From NCBI RefSeq assembly GCF_001949145.1, contig NW_019091731.1, positions 34,822 through 48,105 of the forward strand: a DNA stretch of 13,284 bases, written 5' to 3'. Source of the stretch: Acanthaster planci (taxonomy: Eukaryota; Echinodermata; Asteroidea; Valvatida; Acanthasteridae). This document shows, in pieces, positions 1 to 8,944 of the stretch. The notes below the pieces were generated by a model, which had not been told where the DNA came from, made no database searches, and was given only the letters and a program-made list of their open reading frames with translations. Within the stretch, counting starts at the first letter, position 1. Each line of letters opens with the position of its first letter. The position numbers and the translations under genes were made by a program.

Positions 1-84
1 CATGTTGCACACTTTTAACAGTGACAGTTATTGATCATTTGGAAAGTATTTGGAAATACTGAATATTGTACATGTACATGCAAC

Positions 85-248
85 TAAGGGCGTGTTTGCT
101 TCACATAGATCCTAATCTGGATCAGTAATCCATGGTTGGCTCACTGACATCAGAACCTGTCTAATGAATGGAGCAAACCAGTTTTGGGATCACTGATTGA
201 GATCCAAATCCGTGTACAGAGATCGGTGTGAAATAAACAGGTCTCTAA
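85..248. mobile_element. PIF/Harbinger-like MITE, near-complete palindrome
   Basis: A 158-bp element (88-245) is flanked by TAA on both sides (85-87 and 246-248). The left end GGGCGTGTTTGCTTCACA matches the reverse complement of the right end, GAGACCTGTTTATTTCACA, with a few mismatches. The inverted pairing continues inward: GATC blocks, then ATCAGTAATCC...TGGTTGGCTCA on the left pairs with the complement of TGGAGCAAACCAG...GGATCACTGAT on the right, leaving a loop of about 25 bases near 145-170. A 3-bp TAA/TTA duplication with short imperfect terminal repeats is the hallmark of PIF/Harbinger elements. No transposase could be encoded, so this would be a non-autonomous, foldback-type MITE. The family assignment rests only on the target duplication and the general look of the ends, not on a matched consensus. 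Confidence 0.6.
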
Positions 249-794
249 TGTCACAACTCAAACAATATAGTACTGCCTTTACATTGTAAATGCAGTGGTA
301 AATGTGCATGTATACATGGATGTACTGGTAGATATATGTAACTGTGCTCTACATTGACATAGAGTATTCAACCCATGAAGCAATTTGGGGTGAACTCACT
401 TGTTGGAATGGCTTGCTTTTATGGTTAGAGGTCACAACCTTGTATTCAACACATCCTTGTTGCCAGCTTGCCTTCTCCATGAGCCCATGCTGTCAGTAGC
501 GGATGGCTGAAATCTTGGCACAATTACATTACTCTTGCCGAACAACTGCTCTGCTGTACATATTTCTTCATGCATACAATGTTGCTTTAAAAAAAGGAAG
601 AGCTTACATGTACATACATGTTTGGGCTTATTAGTGACAAGGAAATGGACTGTTCGGCTTGTAAGAAGTTTTTGTGAAGCAAATTATTTCTCGCAGTTTG
701 AAAATCTCAGTTCTCTCTGGGCAACAGTATGAAATTGACCCTGAAATTGACCCCACTTTGGTATCCACACATGTACCAATTTATTGGGTAGAAA
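249..794. other. Non-coding stretch, no gene seen
   Basis: No convincing coding region was found on either strand. The open frame at 535-732 has no flanking splice signals or recognisable domain. Scattered TACATGTA words occur (for example near 605-620). The only local structure is a 12-bp tandem duplication at 730-753. Read as intronic or intergenic DNA upstream of the striatin exon. Confidence 0.6.
730..753. repeat. Two perfect 12-bp tandem units
   Basis: TGAAATTGACCC occurs twice back to back (730-741 and 742-753). This is probably a simple slippage duplication; no function is inferred. Confidence 0.85.
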
Positions 795-1060
795 CATGTA
801 TGACATCTCTGCATACATGTACATGTAGGCCTACATGTACACCCGGTGCATAAACATACACCCACATGTACCGTACATGTATTAGTACTTGAGTATGTTT
901 TGGGGAGCTATGAAGAATACATGCAGGTACTGGCACATGTCTGTGGTAACATGTACCGTAGAAACAGTAACTAATAATGAACATTACATGTACATGTACA
1001 ATAATTTTCCTATGATGAACATACATGTACATTGTACACGTAGCATGTACATGTATAACC
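795..1060. repeat. TACATGTA-rich palindromic word cluster
   Basis: There are many copies of ACATGT/TACATGTA, some as overlapping ACATGTACATGT runs (for example 815-840, 985-1000 and 1020-1055), spaced irregularly by unique sequence. The words are self-complementary, so the cluster reads the same on both strands and creates spurious Met-Tyr-Val-His-rich open frames on both strands here. It is not a clean microsatellite: the phase between runs drifts. Confidence 0.8.
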
Positions 1061-1242
1061 ATGGTATTGCGTGTCATTGTCACGTATGTCCATGCCTCTC
1101 ACCTAGTTGGTGCGCATGCATACTGAATCCTACTACAGCGCCAGAAGCCAGTAAAATGGCTCTTGACTCCGGCAGGTGAACCCCAAAAGTAATCGATCAA
1201 CGTCAAGCTCAGATATTATTGTTTGCGCCTCATTTCCATACC
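1061..1242. other. Unique non-coding spacer before the hAT-like element
   Basis: Mixed-composition sequence with no gene or repeat recognised. It ends in the ATTAGAAT that serves as the left target duplication of the next element. Confidence 0.5.
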
Positions 1243-2320
1243 ATTAGAATCAGGCCGTGACAATTTCTTTTTTGTAGCTTGTCGAATCGGGCAGGCCATG
1301 CCATAAATTTGCTTGCCCGAATTAGATCAACACTTGCCCAAGATTTCTCGGAATCCATGATTATTATGGTTATTTAATTTAAGCCTACTGCATGCATGCG
1401 GTCTTTTATTAGGCCCACCAACATAGTTGTGCTTCCAATTACATGCCTCTTTATAAAAATAGGGTCGGTAGGTTGGAAATTTTTTGTTTCGGGTCATTTT
1501 TTTTGTCCTGATTGAATGGCATGAATGGGGTCGACAGCTTCCAAAATTATCTCAAAAGTGATGAACACCTGTCTTAATCTATGTACAAATTTCTACAGGC
1601 GACAATTCACAAAAATTATGGGCAATTCACACAGTGTGACTCAGGCAGTGACGGCAAACTGGCCAACAATGTATCGCGTGGTAAGCGTGTGTGAGGCATC
1701 CATACCAGTGAGAGAAAAACCTTGTGCCGCGGCAGGAAATTTGTTGAAAGACGTTCGCTTCAAGTACGAGCAAAACAAACTCCAATTAAACTCATGAACA
1801 CAGAAAATACACACATAAATAAGAGACCAAGTTCTGCGAAGGAACTTACAGAAAACCTCTTGCAACATCGATTTTTTTTGACATGTGGCTTTAGGGTTGT
1901 GTGCATGAATGGCCGATGTAGAGTAATCGACCGGAACGTACAGTACATGTATAGACTGGTTCTGGTTGCTACATTTCTTTGCATGGGCGCGGCGCGGCAG
2001 GAACCAGAGTAGCTTCGTTTAATGCATTGAGCTGTAGGCGTGCATGTTTTCACCACAGCGACAGGGAAACGTGAATGAAAACACGTGAAAATAACGGAAG
2101 TATCTTTCCAAAAATTGCAAATATGAGTACGAAAACATACAAAAACAAGCATTTTAATGTGCAAAAAAGTTATTGAAAGACATTTTGTGAAGACAGAAAA
2201 GACATCAGCTTTTCTGGACTTGCCTGAACTGGCACAGCCAGTTAGAATTTTAATTGCCTGAATGAAAATTTGATTGCCTCGGGCTTTCAGACAGGCAATT
2301 CGTCGCGGCCTGATTAGAAT
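1243..2320. mobile_element. Non-autonomous hAT-like DNA transposon with 8-bp target duplication
   Basis: The element spans 1251-2312 (1062 bp) and is flanked by a perfect 8-bp direct repeat ATTAGAAT at 1243-1250 and 2313-2320. Its ends are inverted repeats: left CAGGCCGTGACAATT, right (reverse complement) CAGGCCGCGACGAATT. An 8-bp duplication plus terminal repeats starting CAG is the hAT superfamily signature. Within about 100 bp of each end, variants of the word TTGCCYGA recur in both orientations (for example 1296-1345 and 2218-2300), resembling the subterminal transposase-binding repeats of hAT elements. Inside, no transposase is recognisable. The frames at 1525-1797 (+) and 1760-2332 (-) show no RNase-H-like or zinc-finger pattern I can identify, so this looks like an internally deleted or unrelated-filler derivative. 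Few TACATGTA words occur inside, unlike the flanking DNA, which agrees with a separate origin. Confidence 0.65.
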
Positions 2321-2810
2321 TGAAACACTCAAAAGTCCCTTTTGCTAACTTGCACACTATAAAAGTCAATTTTCTGCCAACTTTTTGCCTGACTTTGTCA
2401 CGTACCTCAATTGTTTTCAGTTTTGTCGGGTTTTCCATGACATTTCTCGACTTGTGAATGGTGAGGAATATCATGAACACTCTAATGAGAACGGATCATA
2501 CAAGAAGGAAACTGTATGGATGAAAACGGAAAGTGTTTGTGCCTTTTAGTCGGGCAATTTGATGTGACTGTACGTATTTGTGCAATGCAGTACCGGTAGG
2601 CCAACTCGTACCCAAACGCATTCGTATCCAGGCATGTGCCCAAAATCTGGACATCTCATTTTTGACCGCTGCCAAACTCAGTGCGGAAATTTGAATCGGT
2701 ATGAAAAACGAACCGTATTTCAGACGAATGGATCTCGATATTCACAAAAAATGAGCTGATGGATGCCAAATACTTATCAGACTTCCAGACAGTATCACTG
2801 ATGAGCTGAG

Positions 2811-2860
2811 GGGAATTCGACAAAAGTGTGAAAATTGGGCACCAAATTAGGTGAAAAGTA
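2811..2860. repeat. Diverged direct repeat, copy A
   Basis: Aligns without gaps with 3001-3050 at about 37 of 50 positions by hand count. The best-conserved core is TGTGAAAATT preceded by CAAAA. Both copies lie in the same orientation about 190 bp apart. Origin unknown. Confidence 0.5.
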
Positions 2861-3000
2861 CTGAAAATGACAAAAACGGGTCCCAACGAAAAACAAAGTG
2901 AATTTCAAAAGAAAGGTTTTCTTCCTAGAAATAATAACCTTTATTTGTACATAAGAGTTACTAGTCTTTCATGTGGCATCAAAGTTACATGTATTTGAAG

Positions 3001-3050
3001 GTAAACTCGGCAAAATTGTGAAAATTAGACACAAAGTTGGGTAAAAAACA
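3001..3050. repeat. Diverged direct repeat, copy B
   Basis: Partner of 2811-2860 in the same orientation, sharing the CAAAA.TGTGAAAATT core. The flanks outside the 50 bp do not obviously align. Confidence 0.5.
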
Positions 3051-3420
3051 GTGATTTTTCATAATTATCCTTTGTCGTAAAATTGACATATTCCTCTTTC
3101 TTTGATTATTTTTCTGTGATCTTTCTTACCACAAGCTATTAAATATCACCATTTGAGAGACGCTTAGCAATTTATTCACCCACAAGGTCTGCAAGGGAAA
3201 TGGCAGTACAAATCCCTCACATGGGTCACCACCGATATGTGTCATCTGCTTGAATAAATTTTCAGGCCGACGACCATTATGTCACTATTGCGCATGCATG
3301 AATACACAAACTAAACGCACGCACAGTCTATAGGGACCAAACATACGTGATGTGCAGAGAAATGTGCACGCAATCTCAGTCATGCTTTTCTCTAGTCCTT
3401 CCATGCTTATGCACCGTGCA

Positions 3421-4140
3421 CGTTCTGTGTACATGAACATCCATATCTACCCTAGCACAGTACAGTCGAGCCATTTTTAATGTGTGTACGAGTGGCATGA
3501 AGATTTACTTCTCGGATGCCCTTGTCTGCCTTTTTGCTTGACGTACATGCACGGTATTCCAGACACATGCTCACATGTATGACATCAGGCCCAGTCAGTG
3601 TTTTGAGGTCCATGCTGAGATGAGGTTGGTGATGACAGAGTGTGAGTCTGATGATGGGAGAGGAGCTTATCTGTGGCTCATAGTGTGCTCGTGTGGCCCG
3701 TGATTGAAAGAGGCCCATGTGGGAGATGTAGCCAGAAGTGGACATGGACATGTGCTATACATGTACATCCATATCCTGTATAGTGTATGTCAAGATTCAG
3801 GACGTGGGGTTGGAAAATTTGCAGTGCTTTTGGCCTGTTTTGGGGAATTAGGGCTACCATCTCCTCTGGAAGTTGAGACTGGTCAGATTCTGTGTTAAAG
3901 TAAGGGGAGAATGCAGGATGTGGTGGGACTAGTCTGAGCTGAGATGCATTGTGCACCTGTACATGGATGTAGATATCTATGGACATTTCCATTTATCTCA
4001 TATGAGGTAATAAAGAAACATTATAATAACAATGATGGAGGCTGACAGAAGGCACCTGCTTGTGTACATACCTGGCCAGGCCCCATAAATTCACAATTTG
4101 AAGTACAGTGTACCGGCAAAAGAAGGGAAAAAGAGCAAAG
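3421..4140. other. Non-coding stretch, no gene seen
   Basis: Mixed sequence with isolated TACATGTA words. Overlapping frames on both strands (3452-3751 -, 3678-3992 -, 3704-3898 +) have no recognisable domains and overlap one another, the pattern expected of chance frames. Confidence 0.5.
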
Positions 4141-4680
4141 ATAGATGTATGCATGTACCTTACATCGTACAATGTACATGTGTGTGCATATCGGTACATG
4201 TACAGTAAATGTAAATTTTTAATGCCAACATGGTTAGTTGGTTACACAATAGCTCCATGGTATCACATAACTTTTATGCACTGCTGTATGTACACATACC
4301 GGTACATGTATGCCAATGGATTATGCACATGCGGGTGCGAGTACAGTACCAGTACATGTAGGCCTATGCATTGTATTTTCCTACATACGAAGCAGTATAT
4401 GTCTACATGTCTTATACAAATACCGGTACATGTAATATACATGAATATAAAGAGCTTCACAACTCCCATTTATAAATTACACGTTAGGAGGCATATACAT
4501 GTACATTGTGCATGTGTATATTATGTACCCTATACATGTATGTATTTGCATACATTAGAGAGATGAAATGTACATGTACAGTACCCATACATGTACACTG
4601 TACATGCAGTACTCACAGGTAGTGCATGCACATGTATGCACTGGTACTGCACATGTACTATGCATGTAAAGTACCTGTAA
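4141..4680. repeat. Dense TACATGTA/GTACCGGTAC word cluster
   Basis: The longest cluster of the palindromic word in the window: TACATGTA occurs repeatedly, often preceded by ACCGG (as in ACCGGTACATGTA near 4298-4310 and 4422-4434) or followed by GGCCTA (near 4355-4365). The 152-codon plus frame at 4108-4566 is made almost entirely of these words (Met-Tyr, Tyr-Met, Val-His and Cys-rich) and is not considered a gene. Confidence 0.8.
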
Positions 4681-4890
4681 GCCCCTGCCTGTAAACGGTT
4701 TGCTCAGCAGTGGCACAGTGCAGCTAACCTTGGCAGGCCTCTTGCTGGTAGTAATTGGTTCCCACTGTGAGCTAGGACTTGCCTAGACTGTTGAGCCTGT
4801 CACTAGTGCAGACACTCCTGACCTGTCCTGCAGGGAGGTTGGTGATGTTGGACTTGGGGCATCGTCAAGGATTTCTTGTTCCTGCACATG
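4681..4890. other. Unique, more G+C-rich island between repeat clusters
   Basis: A stretch of about 210 bp without TACATGTA words and with more G+C than its surroundings. A minus-strand reading of 4823-4881 looks mildly coding-like with a GT donor, but its acceptor lacks a pyrimidine tract and the peptide is not recognised. No call is made. Confidence 0.35.
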
Positions 4891-5453
4891 TACTTGTATA
4901 ATGTGCACACATGTCTACATGTACCGTACATTACATACAAAACATGCTGATCGTACATGTTAAATGTTGGTACATGTGAGTGTGTGCTCGACATGCAAAA
5001 GAGTCCTTTTATTTACAACGAATACACTGGATTTGACTGTACATGTTTAACTGTGTTATGCAAGCACATGTACACATGTTCAGTCATGACGATCTTACAT
5101 GTCCATGTGCATGTTTTGGGGTCTTTTCAGGATGTTTGATTTCATTTTGTGCCATTTGGACTCATTTGTCAAAATGTAGATGTTGTGTAAGGTGTCACTT
5201 CTATGTGAGTTTGTTACTAATATAAGGCTGGATGTGACTTACACACATTTACCTGTACTAATACGGTAGTTTTTATTTGGAAGTTTTTTACACATATTGC
5301 AAGTTCATGCACCGACATGGACAAACCTGCCAGTGAACACACCTACATGTACATGTACATTTGTTAAGTGCACATTACTGTGCACGTACATGTACGTACA
5401 TGTACATGCATTTGCACATGTAGAGTACATATACCATACATGTACATGATGTA
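4885..5453. repeat. TACATGTA word clusters
   Basis: Two denser groups, about 4885-4980 and 5343-5453, with scattered words between. The second includes ACGTACATGTACGTACATGTAC-like overlapping palindromes. No gene seen; the two 60-codon frames at 4957-5225 overlap one another and are repeat-derived. Confidence 0.7.
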
Positions 5454-6120
5454 CACATTTTCATGGAGTGTGTAGCACATGTGGGCCATGTTATTTGGTG
5501 AGGCATTTCATATTGAGTGAAGAATGCAAGTGTCCAAAGTTTGGAAGGCAGAAAGTCCCAGTAGATTGTGTAGGGTACTAGCTAGTGGGAGGCATTACAT
5601 GTACCTTACATCTACATGTATAAGTACAGATGTATCCTATGCACACTCAGGGAATTATTAGGGTTACTATTACCCAGTTGCTGATAACTCAACTGTTCTT
5701 GAATAAATTTGGGAACCACCTTAGGGTTAGCTACCTTGGGGTAAGTTCAGTCAAGGGCCATACATGCACATGTAGGTAACCATAATTAGACCAACTCTGA
5801 TGGAACTCGTGCTAGTTGATGATGGTTGGATTTGTCTACTCAACTATTCGCCACCAGCCTATCAAGGTTGGTCACATCGTTGGTTGCCATAAACAGTTTT
5901 TAATAACATAGCACAGAGAGAACCAGTTGTAAGACAAATGCTGGAAAAACAGTATGTCACTGGTAAACGACTTTTTCCACTTCTAGTTTTGCTATTTTGC
6001 CCTTCCTGCCATCACCTTTTCTCCCCTTCGGCCTCATGACCTGACAACAGTTGACTAGGGTTGTTCGCACTTTAACTTCACTGCACATGCTTTAGGTACT
6101 TCACAAACCAACCACTAGTT
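5454..6120. other. Non-coding stretch, no gene seen
   Basis: Mostly unique sequence with a few TACATGTA words (near 5600-5620 and 5760-5775). A pyrimidine-rich run at about 5970-6030 could resemble a splice-acceptor tract, but no plausible open exon follows. Confidence 0.5.
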
Positions 6121-6370
6121 AACTACATGTACATGTAGTGGTCATTGATTGAGCTTGCCCTCGGCTGACCCTGTCTCAAGGAAATACATGTAATATTATT
6201 TTTCAGGAAACTTGGGACCGAGTTGGGGGGATAAATACATGTATGTGTCATCATAACAAATATGCCTTCATATTATTCAATGCATGGGTAGCCACCACAC
6301 ATGCATGTACATGTACATGTATGTAGGGGTGTGCATGTAAATGCATGTACATGCACATGTACGTACGTGT
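6121..6370. repeat. TACATGTA word clusters
   Basis: A short run sits at 6124-6138 and a denser one at 6300-6365, where ATGCATGTACATGTACATGT-type words overlap. No gene seen. Confidence 0.7.
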
Positions 6371-6760
6371 CCATGTAGTTCAGAACCCCAAAGGATGTGG
6401 AGACACTTCACTCAAGTATCCAATTACCGTAGCTCAGACCAGATTTTCTTAGCAATAATAGGAAAACAATTCTATTGTTTGGACAATTTTCAGTCTTCAC
6501 CAAAATGCAGCCTTCGCTAGAGCAGGGGTGTACATGTACGGTAATTGTATGAGTGTAAACAAGCATGTGTTACCAGTATGGAAAAGGGAAAACACAAAAA
6601 ATTGTCATCTACATTGTATCGGTACTTGCATTGTACATTTACCGGTCCATGTACATGTACATTTGTACCTTGTCACACAGGCTCCTTTGAATTGTATTGT
6701 AATAAAAATTCTATAGATTCAATTCTGTGGATGAGTCATGTCCAGTAACTATACTACTCT
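6371..6760. other. Non-coding stretch, no gene seen
   Basis: Mixed sequence. The overlapping plus frames at 6528-6748 are short, in two different phases, and carry the repeat-derived Val-His/Cys-Thr words. No splice-flanked exon is apparent. Confidence 0.5.
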
Positions 6761-6762
6761 GT

Positions 6763-6980
6763 GTACATGTATATACATGTACATGTACATGTACACATGT
6801 GTGTATTTGTTAATGTAATAAGAGCATGATGTACATGTACAGTACAGTATGTATGCTAAGTGAGAGGCAATTATCTGGTATTACTGGGTGCAGTAATTAA
6901 GCTTCATACACGGAGTACATGTACAGTAAAGGAACTTATTAAAAAAAAATAGGTACGGGTACACATGATGTACATGTATG
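6763..6980. repeat. TACATGTA word cluster
   Basis: Contains the longest uninterrupted run in the window, about four ACATGT units with shared GT/TA spacing at 6773-6798, plus words at 6830-6846, 6915-6927 and 6970-6979. This run abuts the left arm of the snap-back element. Confidence 0.75.
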
Positions 6981-7067
6981 AGAAATGGGTTTGCGGGTAC
7001 ACCATGGAATCAATCTCTTTTGGACCAGGTGTGGTTCTTATAAGAACCGGTGAGTATAAACTCGACG

Positions 7068-7111
7068 TTTCGGCCAGTGTGCTCTGGCCAGTGTGCTCTG
7101 GCCGTCCTCAG
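7068..7111 (-). ncRNA. Candidate hammerhead-ribozyme-like core
   Basis: On the minus strand CTGAGGA (7111-7105) fits the CUGANGA catalytic box. It is followed by a GGCCAG/CTGGCC stem and then GAAA (7071-7068). One extra C sits between the first box and the stem unless the G of GAAA is drawn into pairing. The inverted arms outside could supply an extended helix I. I could not identify a convincing helix III or a GUH cleavage site, and stem II has been lengthened by a duplicated 14-bp unit, so activity is doubtful. It may be a degenerate copy or a look-alike. Confidence 0.3.
7072..7103. repeat. 14-bp tandem duplication in the stem-loop
   Basis: GGCCAGTGTGCTCT is repeated exactly (7072-7085 and 7086-7099) and followed by another GGCC (7100-7103). 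The repeat expands the presumed stem II of the hammerhead-like core and offers two alternative pairings. Confidence 0.9.
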
Positions 7112-7411
7112 GAGAGTTTTTTTTAAGAACCACACCTCATCCAAAAGAGATTGATTCCATGTTGTACCCACAAACCCTTTTGTCATGTTTCATCCACCAT
7201 GCAAAGCTTCAAATCTAACATATGATGTATGTACATGTCTTTCCAACCTGTGAAGGGCCTATCTGCTTGGAGCTGAAGTGCACCATCAGTCAGCTAAAGA
7301 AAGACAGGTGGTTACATGTACATGTACATGTACAAGTGAGTTCTTGTATGTGTTCTGCGTGTATGCAAAGATCTACACACAAGATTTGAACATCACCTGT
7401 ACTACAGTAGG

Positions 7412-7453
7412 ACTAGTACCGGGTACCAGTTAATGACCAACTGGTACACTAGT
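7412..7453. repeat. Imperfect hairpin
   Basis: ACTAGTACCGGGTACCAGTT (7412-7431) pairs with AACTGGTACACTAGT (7439-7453) around a 7-base loop, with a small bulge in the left arm. Function unknown. Confidence 0.6.
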
Positions 7454-8019
7454 GTATATAAGTCCATGGATATAACATATATACATGTACATGTATTATA
7501 TCTGAGGAGCTCCAGTACAAATCAGTAATAAATGCCTGGGAGATGTACTGTTGATGAAATGATTTTGAAGAAGGACAGCCAGTTCTATGGGCATCTGGCA
7601 GTAATACCCGGTATGAGCTGTGTGTATCCATGGTATACGTGGTCATGTACAAATACTGTTATGGTGGCCACTGGATCACAATTGAAGTTTATGGTTTGGT
7701 ACATGTTTTGTGGCTCCAAGATAAAAATAAAACAACACTGATGGTTCCAAGCGTGCTGTGTGGTTCACAGGTAAAAATACTGTACATGTAATTGTGAACA
7801 CAATTGCCATTGCACATATGACTTGTGGTGTTTAATACACGAGGCACGTAACATATTACATGTATGATACACTTGTACGTACAAGGGTACATTGTATAAA
7901 TACCTCATTATACTGTGCATGTACATGCACAAGTGCATGGACCATACACAACCCACTTGTGCTATTGGTGGTGACATGGAGTGCCCATGCACCTTGGAAG
8001 TTTGGAACCGTATACATAC

Positions 8020-8083
8020 ACTGCTCATGTACATGTTCATTACAGTAGTGGGGGCCATACATACTGGTATGTTCATGAGCAGT
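8020..8083. repeat. Inverted repeat, 15-bp arms
   Basis: ACTGCTCATGTACAT (8020-8034) pairs with ATGTTCATGAGCAGT (8069-8083) with one mismatch, around a 34-base loop. Function unknown. Confidence 0.55.
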
Positions 8084-8300
8084 ATCTTCCACAAGGCTGT
8101 CCTTTCTTAAAAGAGTACCGTAGGTTGGTCATACATGTACATGCAAATTTTTTGAAGGCACCAGACACAGGAAGAGCCCTTGAAACCTGGACCACATTTG
8201 TTTTCATGAATTTGCCAGTACTACGAAAGTGTACATGTACATGACAAGCTGTAATATTGATTGTACATGTACCGGTATGTCGGTCTTTCTTTTAGTACTA

Positions 8301-8870
8301 TACGGGGGCCATTGTGTATTTCAGGGACATCACAATTATCAAGACCATTTAAGATGACCAGTTTCACTTTCCCGTTTAATTTTCATATGTATTTGTCATT
8401 TAGAATGTGTTGATTACATTTAATGCAATTACATTAATTAAAAAATGTTGATTTACACAATAATTGCAAGTGAAAAACCTCATCGTTTCTCACTGGTTTT
8501 TCGGTATTCTGTGTGACATTTTTGATGACCTGTTTCATGAGACATTTCATACCATTGGCAAAACAAATAAATTATTTTCTGTCAACAGAAAGGTAGATTA
8601 TTATATTGGATAAATTTTCAATTGAAATTCATTTTAATTGAGAATACAGGTGCCGTCATAATCTGACATAATGTAACATTTCGTTCCTCCAGTTGTTACG
8701 AAGCGAAAATCATTTTTGGCTGTTGAAAACAAACAAAAAGCTGTTGCGATTCATTACGAAAACCTAAAATATCAACTCTAAGTACCCCCCCAATACCTCC
8801 TACTACATTTCTGAAGATATCCCTGTCAATTCTCATCAGAAAATATTTTGGTTACTCGCAAAATCGTTAC
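8301..8870. other. A+T-rich block free of TACATGTA words
   Basis: No gene seen. The base composition and the lack of the ubiquitous TACATGTA word set this block apart from the DNA to its left. It contains homeodomain-type TAATTA/ATTAATTA words (8435-8442) and two copies of GATGACCWGTTTCA (about 8354-8367 and 8524-8537). It ends where the duplicated unit begins. Either a conserved non-coding segment or old inserted DNA; the sequence alone cannot decide. Confidence 0.4.
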
Positions 8871-8944
8871 GTTGTAAACAAAAAAGTCTGTGCAACTTCC
8901 AACGTTCACCCAAGTTCAGATCATATTGCAAGCCTGCATGCACC

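Larger units (their letters stand above)
2321..3420. other. A+T-rich non-coding stretch, no gene recognised
   Basis: No splice-flanked or domain-bearing frame was found. The minus-strand frame at 2656-2886 (76 codons) is Phe/Ser/Ile-rich and matches nothing I recognise. Part of its sequence recurs as a diverged direct repeat at 3001-3050, with a stop in the equivalent frame, which argues for old repetitive DNA rather than a gene. TACATGTA words are nearly absent. Confidence 0.5.
6978..7186. mobile_element. Snap-back inverted repeat with ribozyme-like loop, possible Penelope-like remnant
   Basis: The left arm (about 6978-7043) and right arm (about 7121-7186) are inverted copies of each other. 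For instance CATGGAATCAATCTCTTTTG at 7003-7022 is exactly complementary to the right arm at 7140-7159, and GGTGTGGTTCTTA at 7028-7040 pairs with 7124-7136. The loop of about 77 bases (7044-7120) holds CGACGTTTCGGCC...GGCCGTCCTCAGG. On the minus strand this reads CTGAGGA, a stem, then GAAACGTCG, which resembles hammerhead cores known from the terminal repeats of Penelope-like retroelements. A perfect 16-bp palindrome, GGTTCTTATAAGAACC, lies at 7033-7048. No reverse transcriptase is present. The inverted arms are certain; the Penelope link is inference. Confidence 0.5.
7187..8300. other. Non-coding stretch with scattered TACATGTA words, no gene seen
   Basis: Runs of the palindromic word occur at 7315-7333, 7482-7496, 7920-7930, 8130-8143, 8231-8244 and near 8262-8275. 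Numerous open frames on both strands between 7449 and 8244 overlap each other and share repeat-derived composition. None has a recognisable domain or paired splice sites. Two hairpins are listed separately. Confidence 0.5.

Noticed and set aside
1760-2332. 190-codon minus-strand frame inside the hAT-like element as its transposase
   Set aside because: It starts outside the right terminal repeat, overlaps other frames, and shows none of the zinc-finger, RNase-H-like or dimerisation patterns of hAT transposases.
4108-4566. 152-codon plus-strand open frame, with similar frames at 781-1179, 7765-8244 and 9954-10187
   Set aside because: The composition is dictated by TACATGTA repeats (Met-Tyr, Val-His and Cys-Thr words). 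Frames are open on both strands at once because the word is palindromic, and no domains or splice structure are present.
4823-4881. Minus-strand mini-exon with a GACAG|GTCAGG donor and Glu/Pro/Ser-rich reading
   Set aside because: Only 59 bp, the acceptor side lacks a pyrimidine tract, the peptide is not recognisable, and no partner exons were found on the minus strand.
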